A stretch of DNA of 22,208 nucleotides from CAIZGX01 sp964511555 (GTDB taxonomy: Bacteria; Bacteroidota; Bacteroidia; Flavobacteriales_D; Sanyastnellaceae). The translations under genes were made by a program, and so were the position numbers. Under the pieces are notes generated by a model. The model made no database searches. It was not told where the DNA came from and worked only from the letters and a program-made list of their open reading frames with translations. The DNA lies in assembly GCA_964511555.1 (NCBI GenBank), contig CAZEFR010000037.1, positions 1 through 22,208 of the forward strand. Direction: 5' to 3'. Shown one piece after another: positions 13,856-20,148 of the stretch. Each line of letters opens with the position of its first letter. Positions within the stretch are counted from its first letter, which is position 1.

Positions 13856-15031
13856 TTGAAACAGCGTCTCTCTTTATTTGCTTTTATCTTTTTAAATAGC
13901 TCGCTTGTTTTTGCACAAACGCTGAATGACTTATCGTTCGGGACAGACACTACCCTTGAACTTGTTACTTGGAACATTGAACACTTCCCGAAAAACGGGG
14001 ACATTACCGTGAATTACGTCCAGCAAATTATCGAAAACATAGACGCTGACATCTACGCTTTTCAAGAGATCGATGACACTGTATCCTTTAAATACATGTT
14101 AGCCGATTTACCTCAATATCACTACTACTTCATGACTTCATATTATGCTGGATTGGCTTTCATTTATAAACATGAGGTTATTCAGATTAACGATATTTAT
14201 GAAATCTACACCTCTTATCCCTACTGGAATCCTTTTCCTCGTTCGCCGAAGATTATGGACTTCAACTTCGACAATCAAAATTTCTTCGCTATAAACAACC
14301 ATTTCAAATGTTGTGGAGATGGATACCTGAATCCAGCTGATTCAGATGATGAAGAAGCCAGAAGGTATTTGGCATCGAACCTTTTAAAAACCTACATCGA
14401 TACGAATATGCCCGATAAGAGTGTTTTTCTTTTGGGTGACCTCAACGATAGACTTACCGACCCCGCACCCAACAATGTATTTATAAACTTCCTGAATGAC
14501 ACTGAGAACTATGTGTTCGCAGATATGGATATTGCAACGGGAAGCAGCACGGGTTGGTCATACCCTTCGTGGCCCTCACATCTTGATCATATTCTCATTA
14601 CGAACGAATTGTTTGACGAAGTTCAGAATAGTTCGTACGAAATAAAAACGCTGAAAATTGAACAGTATCTGCCAAATGGCTGGAATGAATATGACGAAAA
14701 TGTCTCTGATCACAGACCCGTTGGAATCAAGATTCTTCCTAATAATACTGTGCATCTTAACGAAAGTGCAGATTCTAAATTTTCACTCTCAAACTATCCG
14801 AATCCTTGCTCGAGTAGCACCACTTTTTCCTTCAATGAAATAAAAGAAACGAGCTCAATAGACATTTACGATTGTGCTGGATCATTTGTGAGAAGTGTGA
14901 ACTTAAACATTGGAGAAAAGTCGAGGGTACTTGATATAGACGATCGCGGTCCAGGAGTATACTATGCAAAGCTTGTATGTAATGGAACAACCCGAGGGGT
15001 AAGAAAAGTTGTGGTTATGCGTGAGGGATAG
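13856..15031 (+). CDS. Secreted endonuclease/exonuclease/phosphatase (EEP) protein with T9SS sorting domain
   Basis: This exported metal-dependent phosphodiesterase/nuclease of the EEP (DNase I-like) superfamily has 391 residues. The start is a TTG; no ATG lies nearby, and this start gives a good signal peptide (MKQRLSLFAFIFLNSSLVFAQ). The EEP domain runs from about 34 to 296. Visible motifs are TWNIEHFP with Asn40, FQEIDD with the metal-binding Glu71, NNHFKCCGDG (148-156), LLGDLNDR with Asp195 and Asn197, HLDHILIT and the C-terminal SDHRPVG with Asp285-His286. Residues about 310-391 (NYPNPCSSSTTFSF to RGVRKVVVMREG) match a T9SS type A sorting domain, so the enzyme is probably released or anchored outside the outer membrane. 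A role in extracellular DNA or phosphate scavenging is plausible. A terminator separates it from rpsA. Confidence 0.9.
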   Translation: MKQRLSLFAFIFLNSSLVFAQTLNDLSFGTDTTLELVTWNIEHFPKNGDITVNYVQQIIENIDADIYAFQEIDDTVSFKYMLADLPQYHYYFMTSYYAGLAFIYKHEVIQINDIYEIYTSYPYWNPFPRSPKIMDFNFDNQNFFAINNHFKCCGDGYLNPADSDDEEARRYLASNLLKTYIDTNMPDKSVFLLGDLNDRLTDPAPNNVFINFLNDTENYVFADMDIATGSSTGWSYPSWPSHLDHILITNELFDEVQNSSYEIKTLKIEQYLPNGWNEYDENVSDHRPVGIKILPNNTVHLNESADSKFSLSNYPNPCSSSTTFSFNEIKETSSIDIYDCAGSFVRSVNLNIGEKSRVLDIDDRGPGVYYAKLVCNGTTRGVRKVVVMREG

Positions 15032-15032
15032 C

Positions 15033-15064
15033 TTTCAATCCTTGCAGGATTGATCACAAAGTGA
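15033..15064 (+). other. Competing hairpins at the 3' end of the EEP transcript
   Basis: TCAATCC-TTGCA-GGATTGA (15035-15053, 7-bp stem) is followed directly by TCAC-AAA-GTGA (15054-15064). TTTCAATC (15033-15040) can instead pair with GATTGAAA (15063-15070), which would reach into the first three bases of the terminator stem. Confidence 0.5.
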
Positions 15065-15067
15065 TTG

Positions 15068-15094
15068 AAATCGGCATATTAGCCGATTTTTTTT
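15068..15094 (+). terminator. Rho-independent terminator between the EEP gene and rpsA
   Basis: An 8-bp stem AAATCGGC / GCCGATTT closes an ATATTA loop and continues into a U run (15087-15094). Confidence 0.85.
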
Positions 15095-15095
15095 G

Positions 15096-15103
15096 TATAT
15101 TCG
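15096..15103 (+). promoter_or_regulatory. Candidate rpsA -7 element TATATTCG
   Basis: TATATTCG lies directly after the terminator and is the same octamer as at 1098-1105. It is one base from TAnnTTTG. No clear -33 TTTG is visible, so support rests on position and recurrence. Confidence 0.35.
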
Positions 15104-15106
15104 CGT

Positions 15107-15189
15107 CCCTTTTTGGGTAGTGATAAGACGCTGAGTCACTGAACAATAACTAACTCTTTCATTCCGTATGCGTGCGAAGGCGAATGAAA
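15107..15189 (+). promoter_or_regulatory. rpsA: Structured rpsA leader
   Basis: Three small hairpins precede the rpsA start: CCC-TTTTT-GGG (15107-15117), AGTGA / TCACT (15119-15123 with 15136-15140) and an 8-bp TTTCATTC / GAATGAAA stem (15157-15164 with 15182-15189) ending 18 nt before the ATG. Escherichia coli rpsA is known to be autoregulated through a folded leader. Whether this leader does the same is inference. Confidence 0.4.
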
Positions 15190-15207
15190 TACAAATTAAA
15201 ATGCCCC

Positions 15208-17172
15208 ATGGCAGAAGAATTAAATCCGGCTGAAGAAGCTGAAAACACGGTTCCAACCACCGAAGGAACTGAAAACACTGAAGCAACTGCTTCTGCATCT
15301 GTAGAAGAAGAAGTTATTGCTGAAGAACCACTTGAGTTGTACAGCACTGCTGACGACGCTGCTTTCATGAATGAAAATGGCGAGTTCAGCTGGGAAGCTT
15401 ACGAAGCTTCTGGCGGATACAGCAACGATGATCGTGCACGTTACGATTCATTGTACGAAAACACATTGTCTACAATTGCTGAAAAAACAGTAATTGAAGG
15501 AACTGTTGTTTCTGTAGGAAAGAAAGAAGTTGTAATAAACATCGGCTACAAGTCTGAAGGTGTTGTTGCGGTAACTGAATTCCGTTACAATCCGGATCTT
15601 AAAGCTGGTGATCGCGTTCCTGTTTATGTTGAATTACAAGAAGACAAAAACGGACAATTAATCGTTTCTCACAAGACTGCTCGTTTGTTCAGCGCTTGGG
15701 GTAACGTTAATGCAGCTCTTGAGTCTGGCGAAATCATTAAAGGTGAAGTTAAGTGTCGCACGAAAGGCGGACTTATCGTTGACGTATTCGGTATCGAAGC
15801 ATTCTTACCTGGATCTCAAATCGACGTTAAGCCAATTCGTGATTACGATGTGTACGTTGGAAAAATTATGGAATTGAAAGTTGTTAAAATTAACAACGAA
15901 TTCAAAAACGTAGTTGTTTCTCACAAAGCGCTTATCGAAGCTGAATTGGAAGAACAGAAAAAACAAATCATGTCTGGCCTTGAAAAAGGACAAGTATTGG
16001 AAGGTGTGGTTAAAAACATCACAAGCTACGGTGTATTCGTTGACCTTGGCGGCGTAGATGGATTGATTCACATTACTGACCTTTCTTGGGGACGTATTGT
16101 TCATCCTGAAGAGATTGTTCAATTGGATTCTAAAATCAACGTTGTTATTCTTGACTTCGATGATGACAAGAAGCGTATTGCTCTTGGCTTGAAACAATTG
16201 TCTGCTCACCCATGGGATGCTATTCAAGATACTTTGGAAGTTGGACAAAAGATTAAAGGAAAAGTGGTTGTTCTTGCAGACTACGGTGCATTCGTTGAGA
16301 TTGCTCCTGGTGTAGAAGGATTGATTCACGTTTCTGAAATGTCTTGGAGTTCACACTTACGTTCTGCTCAAGATTTCTTGAAAGTAGGACAGGAAGTTGA
16401 GGCTGTAATCCTGAGCATGGAAAAAGACGAGCGTAAATTAAGCCTTGGATTGAAGCAATTGACTTCTGATCCATGGGACGGAATTGAATCTCGTTTCCCA
16501 ATCACAAGCAAGCACACGGCGAAAGTTCGTGCATTCACAACATTCGGTATCTTCTGCGAATTAGCTGACGGTATAGATGGACTTGTTCACATTTCTGACC
16601 TTTCTTGGTCTAAGAAAATCAAACACCCAAGTGAATTCTGCGCTATCGGAGATGACATGCAAGTAGTTGTATTGGAATTAGATCGTGAAGGACGTAAAAT
16701 TAGCCTAGGACACAAACAAGTGGAAGAAAATCCATGGGATGTGTTCGAGACAGTTTTCGTTGAAGGAACGAAGCACCAAGGAACTATCGTGAAGAAAGAA
16801 GGTAACCATTGTGTTGTTGCTCTTCCTTACGGTTTGGAAGGATTCTGCTTGAACAAAAACATGAAGAAAGAAGACGGTTCTACTGCGAAAGTGGAAGAAA
16901 CACTTGACTTCATCGTTCTTGAATTCAACAAGAACCAACGCAAGATTGCTGTATCTCACACGCAAACTTGGAAGCCGGAAGAAATCACTTCTACTCCTTC
17001 TTCAGATGCTAAGCCAAAGCGCTCAGGTGCGGGTTCTGGATCAGGTGCTAAAAAAGAAGACAACAATTCAGCTGTGAAGCAAGTTAACTCTCAAGTTGAG
17101 AAATCAACTCTTGGTGACTTAGGTGCATTGGCTGCATTGAAAGAAAAAATGGACGGCGAAGAAGGAGCATAA
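15208..17172 (+). CDS. rpsA: 30S ribosomal protein S1
   Basis: S1 binds mRNA on the small ribosomal subunit and aids initiation. It is 654 residues from the ATG at 15208 (MAEELNPAEEAENTV), preferred because the upstream in-frame CGC/ATG-rich stretch (from 15172) adds a basic MRRRMKYKLKCP that is not typical of S1. An acidic N-terminal extension (about 1-45) precedes six S1 (OB-fold) domains at about 93-158, 176-243, 262-331, 347-418, 434-503 and 521-588. Domains 3-5 carry the clearest signatures (YGVFVDLGGVDGLIHITDLSW, YGAFVEIAPGVEGLIHVSEMSW, FGIFCELADGIDGLVHISDLSW). The tail is Ser/Gly/Lys-rich (about 600-625). Even codon use with strong start/stop signals suggests high expression. A perfect terminator follows. 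Confidence 0.96.
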   Translation: MAEELNPAEEAENTVPTTEGTENTEATASASVEEEVIAEEPLELYSTADDAAFMNENGEFSWEAYEASGGYSNDDRARYDSLYENTLSTIAEKTVIEGTVVSVGKKEVVINIGYKSEGVVAVTEFRYNPDLKAGDRVPVYVELQEDKNGQLIVSHKTARLFSAWGNVNAALESGEIIKGEVKCRTKGGLIVDVFGIEAFLPGSQIDVKPIRDYDVYVGKIMELKVVKINNEFKNVVVSHKALIEAELEEQKKQIMSGLEKGQVLEGVVKNITSYGVFVDLGGVDGLIHITDLSWGRIVHPEEIVQLDSKINVVILDFDDDKKRIALGLKQLSAHPWDAIQDTLEVGQKIKGKVVVLADYGAFVEIAPGVEGLIHVSEMSWSSHLRSAQDFLKVGQEVEAVILSMEKDERKLSLGLKQLTSDPWDGIESRFPITSKHTAKVRAFTTFGIFCELADGIDGLVHISDLSWSKKIKHPSEFCAIGDDMQVVVLELDREGRKISLGHKQVEENPWDVFETVFVEGTKHQGTIVKKEGNHCVVALPYGLEGFCLNKNMKKEDGSTAKVEETLDFIVLEFNKNQRKIAVSHTQTWKPEEITSTPSSDAKPKRSGAGSGSGAKKEDNNSAVKQVNSQVEKSTLGDLGALAALKEKMDGEEGA

Positions 17173-17193
17173 TCCTTCTTCCATCTAACATAT

Positions 17194-17220
17194 AAAAACC
17201 TCCTTCGGGAGGTTTTTTTT
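17194..17220 (+). terminator. Rho-independent terminator of rpsA
   Basis: A 10-bp stem AAAAACCTCC / GGAGGTTTTT closes a TTCG tetraloop, with a further run of T. It lies 21 nt after the rpsA stop. Confidence 0.93.
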
Positions 17221-17236
17221 ATTTTAACTTGCATTC

Positions 17237-17797
17237 ATGATCAAAATACTTTTCCTAGTCGCAAGTATTCTCACCTCTTCACTCTTGATTGGTCAAAGAA
17301 ATATTGGAGACGTGGTAGACGAATTCAATGGAGTAAAGGTGCATTACAATGGAAGTGTATCGCATGTGAGCACGCGCAATGTAAGCAGCGACGGGTATAA
17401 TATTGGATTGAAATACCAATGCGTGGAATTCGTGAAGCGATACTATTACGAATACTTCAAACACAAAATGCCCAACTCATACGGGCACGCCAAAGACTTC
17501 TACAATTCAAAATTCAAAGACGGACAACTGAACACAGAGCGAAATCTGATTCAATATAAAAACGGAGGAAAAGGCATTCCTCAAATGCACGATTTAATTG
17601 TATGGAAAGGTAATGAATGGAACCCATACGGACACGTTGCTATTGTGGTGAAAAACAACAGCAACAAAAGCATTGAAATCATACAGCAAAATCCGGGACC
17701 CAATGCTCCGAGTAGAATAACTTTGAACCTCATTTATACCGGAAGCGGATACACCATTGATGACGATGAAATACTTGGCTGGCTTCATAAAAATTAG
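17237..17797 (+). CDS. Secreted CHAP-domain amidase/peptidase
   Basis: This exported CHAP (NlpC/P60-like) protein of 186 residues is predicted to cleave peptidoglycan peptides or glutathionylspermidine-type amides with a Cys-His pair. The signal peptide covers 1-20 (MIKILFLVASILTSSLLIGQ). The catalytic Cys is Cys62 in YQCVEFVKRYYYEYF, the His is His133 in NPYGHVAIVVKN, and a third polar position is in QQNPG (Gln151-Asn152). The protein is only the CHAP domain plus a short lead, with no cell-wall-binding domain. The downstream EEP-MbnP gene begins inside its 3' end, so the two are probably translationally coupled. The start is a clear ATG right after the rpsA terminator, with no obvious promoter. 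Confidence 0.85.
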   Translation: MIKILFLVASILTSSLLIGQRNIGDVVDEFNGVKVHYNGSVSHVSTRNVSSDGYNIGLKYQCVEFVKRYYYEYFKHKMPNSYGHAKDFYNSKFKDGQLNTERNLIQYKNGGKGIPQMHDLIVWKGNEWNPYGHVAIVVKNNSNKSIEIIQQNPGPNAPSRITLNLIYTGSGYTIDDDEILGWLHKN

Positions 17798-19271
17798 TTT
17801 ACTGTCTGTCCTGATTTCGTTTCAGTGCACTTCAGCATACGGACAATTTTCGAAACTAAAAGTTTTGTCCTTCAACATTCGTTACAACAATCCGAATGAT
17901 GGCGAAAACAGTTGGCCGAACAGAAGCGAACGTGTAAAGAATTTTCTTTGGAGCGAAAGTCCCGATATTATTGGATTTCAGGAAGTCTTAGACAACGAAG
18001 TTCTTGAACTCGATCGCGCACTTTTCAATTACAATTTTAGTCAGCGTCAATACACCCGCATTGGTGTTGGAAGAGAAGACGGAAAAACCAAAGGCGAGTA
18101 CTCCCCTATTTACTTCCGATCGAATCGCTTTCAACTCATCTCTTCCAAAACCGTTTGGCTTTCACAGACTCCTGATAAACCCAGCAAAGGTTGGGATGCC
18201 GCTTGCGAGCGAATTGCAACTTTCGCATTGCTATTTGATAAGAACAACAAAGACACTTTACTTGTGGTGAATTCACATTGGGATCATGTGGGTGTTGTGG
18301 CTCGACAAGAAAGCGCTGAACTTATTTTGAATGAGATGAACAACTACTCCTCCATTCAAAATAAAATACTCATGGGCGATTTCAATTGCACACCGGAAGA
18401 TCCGGCTTTGAAGAAACTTCGTGCAGAATTTTCGGATGCCGGAATAGGCGTTTCCTCGAAAGTTGGAACATTCAACAATTTCGAACGTGCTGCAAATCCA
18501 AAGGCTCCGCGCATAGACTACGTTTTCTACAACTTGAAAAACCTCGGTTTTCATTCTTACAAAGTTGGAAATACCGATGTTGCTGAACCGCTCCTCTCCG
18601 ACCACTTCCCTATCGTTGTTGAATTTGAGAAGATGAATTCAAAAATGGAAGGAAGTTTTCAATTCAACTTGAAAAATATTCCACTTCAATTCGTCGATTC
18701 TTTGCTTCATGTTGAAACATTGAAGTGCTACGTGGGGCATATTGAGTTGTTGGATATGAATAAACAAATCATTGGAAGGGATTCTTTTTCCTACAGACTT
18801 CTCGATTTCCATAATTCTAACTCCTTGAATTTTTCAATTCCAATCAGCAGCAATAAAGCCAGCTATATTCGACTTACCCTCGGCGTCGATTCTGTTACCA
18901 ACGCCACAGGCGTTCATTGCTGCGCGTTAGATCTTGCGAACGGCATGTCCTGGAGCTCGCAAAGTGGATACATTCAGTTTAAGTTAGAAGGAAAAGAAAA
19001 AGACGGCACTGCATTAAACCTTCAACTCGGAGGCTTCTCCAATGCTCACATGAGTTCAATTACCGATGACATACCCATCCAACGGTTAGTTACCGGCGGA
19101 CCTGTTCTGCCACCTGATAGAAGGTCGCAACACTTGACTATTCATTTGAATCTAGATTCCTTCATGGAGCTTGTTCATTCAAACAAAGAGTATTCATTCA
19201 TGAGTCCGAATATTCACGTTCAAGAGTATATGCGGAAATTATGCGCTTCCTTTTCAGCGACACTTAAATAA
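17766..19271 (+). CDS. Secreted EEP phosphodiesterase fused to an MbnP-like copper-binding domain
   Basis: This is an exported two-domain protein, 501 residues from the ATG at 17766. TTG 17757 and ATG 17760 are also in frame, but the start MKYLAGFIKISLLSVLISFQC gives the best signal peptide. The EEP domain covers about 30-290: SFNIRYNNP (Asn37), GFQEV (Glu73), NSHWDHVG (His171), MGDFNCTPED (Asp205, Asn207), RIDYVF and LSDHFPIV (Asp279, His280). From about 295 the sequence resembles an MbnP-like domain: CYVGHIELLD, SYRLLDF, LTLGVDSVTNATG, then CCALDLANGMSWSSQSGYIQFKLEG with Trp396, and LNLQLGGF. MbnP proteins bind copper and can be modified at a Trp by a partner diheme enzyme. No such partner lies in this window. 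It overlaps the CHAP gene by 32 nt. The MbnP assignment is from motif memory. Confidence 0.82.
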   Translation: MKYLAGFIKISLLSVLISFQCTSAYGQFSKLKVLSFNIRYNNPNDGENSWPNRSERVKNFLWSESPDIIGFQEVLDNEVLELDRALFNYNFSQRQYTRIGVGREDGKTKGEYSPIYFRSNRFQLISSKTVWLSQTPDKPSKGWDAACERIATFALLFDKNNKDTLLVVNSHWDHVGVVARQESAELILNEMNNYSSIQNKILMGDFNCTPEDPALKKLRAEFSDAGIGVSSKVGTFNNFERAANPKAPRIDYVFYNLKNLGFHSYKVGNTDVAEPLLSDHFPIVVEFEKMNSKMEGSFQFNLKNIPLQFVDSLLHVETLKCYVGHIELLDMNKQIIGRDSFSYRLLDFHNSNSLNFSIPISSNKASYIRLTLGVDSVTNATGVHCCALDLANGMSWSSQSGYIQFKLEGKEKDGTALNLQLGGFSNAHMSSITDDIPIQRLVTGGPVLPPDRRSQHLTIHLNLDSFMELVHSNKEYSFMSPNIHVQEYMRKLCASFSATLK

Positions 19272-19292
19272 AAAAGGAGCTTAACGGCTCCT
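19268..19292 (-). terminator. Terminator of the DEAD-box gene (convergent)
   Basis: Read on the minus strand, an AGGAGC stem (19292-19287) pairs with GCTCCT (19280-19275) around CGTTAA and continues into TTTTTTATTT. The helicase stop codon is inside the loop. It may also serve the convergent EEP-MbnP gene, although the plus-strand U run is poor. Confidence 0.7.
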
Positions 19293-20102
19293 CCTTTGTT
19301 TCTTATCGCGTTCTTGTTTGAACTTCATCTTCGCTTGTAGCGATTTCTTTTCGTGGAATGCGCCTTTGAATTCAGGNNNNNNNNNNNNNNNNNNNNNNNN
19401 NNNNNNNNNNNNNNNNNNNNNNNNNNNNNNNNNNNNNNNNNNNNNNNNNNNNNNNNNNNNNNNNNNNNNNNNNNNNGCCTGAGGCGTTACTTCAACACGT
19501 GAAGGGAACAAAAGGAAGTTGTCTGCAATGCGTTCTACACGCTCAGGAAATGTTGCAGAGAACAACAACTGTTGTTTTTTCTGCGGAAGCTTTTCTTGTA
19601 TTTCACGCAGCTGTGGCCAGAATCCCATGTCCATCATGCGGTCACATTCATCGAGCACCACGTGCTTTATTTTCTTCGGAATAATCACGCGTTTCGCGTA
19701 GATCTCTAAGAAGCGTCCTGGGGTTGAAACAATAATGTCAACTCCTTTCTTGATTGTTTCTATTTGTGTCTTCGGACCAACACCGCCGTATAAGGCTACA
19801 TAGCGTAGCTCTGTATACTTGCAAAGGCTCTGAATTTGTTCTTCCACCTGAACCACCAATTCTTTGGTCGGAACGAGGATAAGCGCGCGTGGCTCATCGC
19901 CTTGCGGATATTTCAACAATTGCAATAACGGTAGCACATAAGCCGCTGTTTTTCCAGTGCCGGTTTGCGCAATTCCTATGACGTCTTGTCCACCCAAAAC
20001 TCGAGGAATTACTTTCTCCTGAATTTCGGAAGGAGACTCATACCCCAACTCTTTAACAGCATCTAAAAACTGTCTCGTTAACTTTAGTTCTTCGAACGTC
20101 AT
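19281..20102 (-). CDS. DEAD-box RNA helicase, interrupted by an assembly gap
   Basis: This is an ATP-dependent RNA helicase of the RhlE/SrmB-like DEAD-box group. Residues 1-208 (20102-19479) carry a Q motif region (YESPSEIQ, Gln28), Walker A AQTGTGKT (45-52), PTKELVVQVE (Ia), STPGR (Ib), motif II DECD (151-154, where most have DEAD) and SAT (182-184). The C-terminal 31 residues (19376-19281) are basic (PEFKGAFHEKKSLQAKMKFKQERDKK), like the tail of RhlE-type proteins. The whole second RecA domain is missing behind 100 Ns. I judge this a sequencing gap and not a real deletion, because the visible ends fit one protein. The gene is convergent with the EEP-MbnP gene and divergent from the peptidase. 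Confidence 0.88.
   Translation of the reverse strand: MTFEELKLTRQFLDAVKELGYESPSEIQEKVIPRVLGGQDVIGIAQTGTGKTAAYVLPLLQLLKYPQGDEPRALILVPTKELVVQVEEQIQSLCKYTELRYVALYGGVGPKTQIETIKKGVDIIVSTPGRFLEIYAKRVIIPKKIKHVVLDECDRMMDMGFWPQLREIQEKLPQKKQQLLFSATFPERVERIADNFLLFPSRVEVTPQXXXXXXXXXXXXXXXXXXXXXXXXXXXXXXXXXXPEFKGAFHEKKSLQAKMKFKQERDKKQRRSR
19377..19476. other. Assembly gap of 100 N
   Basis: Exactly 100 Ns, the usual placeholder for a gap of unknown length. The helicase's missing second RecA domain (motifs IV-VI, roughly 150-200 residues in the family) implies that about 450-600 bases or more are absent, so coordinates downstream of the gap are not true distances. Confidence 0.95.
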
Positions 20103-20106
20103 ACGA

Positions 20107-20137
20107 CAAAGGTAACCTTCTTATCTTCGTGTCCGAA
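20107..20137 (-). promoter_or_regulatory. Promoter of the DEAD-box helicase gene
   Basis: On the minus strand TACCTTTG (20114-20107) matches TAnnTTTG exactly, and TTCG (20137-20134) lies 19 nt upstream, within the known -33/-7 spacing range. The gene's ATG follows 4 nt after the -7. The opposite strand has TATCTTCG (20122-20129) before the peptidase gene, so the 46-nt gap may hold two divergent promoters. Confidence 0.5.
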
Positions 20138-20148
20138 AATCATTTTCA

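Noticed and set aside
19377..19476. Natural domain loss in the DEAD-box helicase
   Set aside because: The missing stretch coincides with a round-number N gap, and both flanks match one RhlE-like protein.
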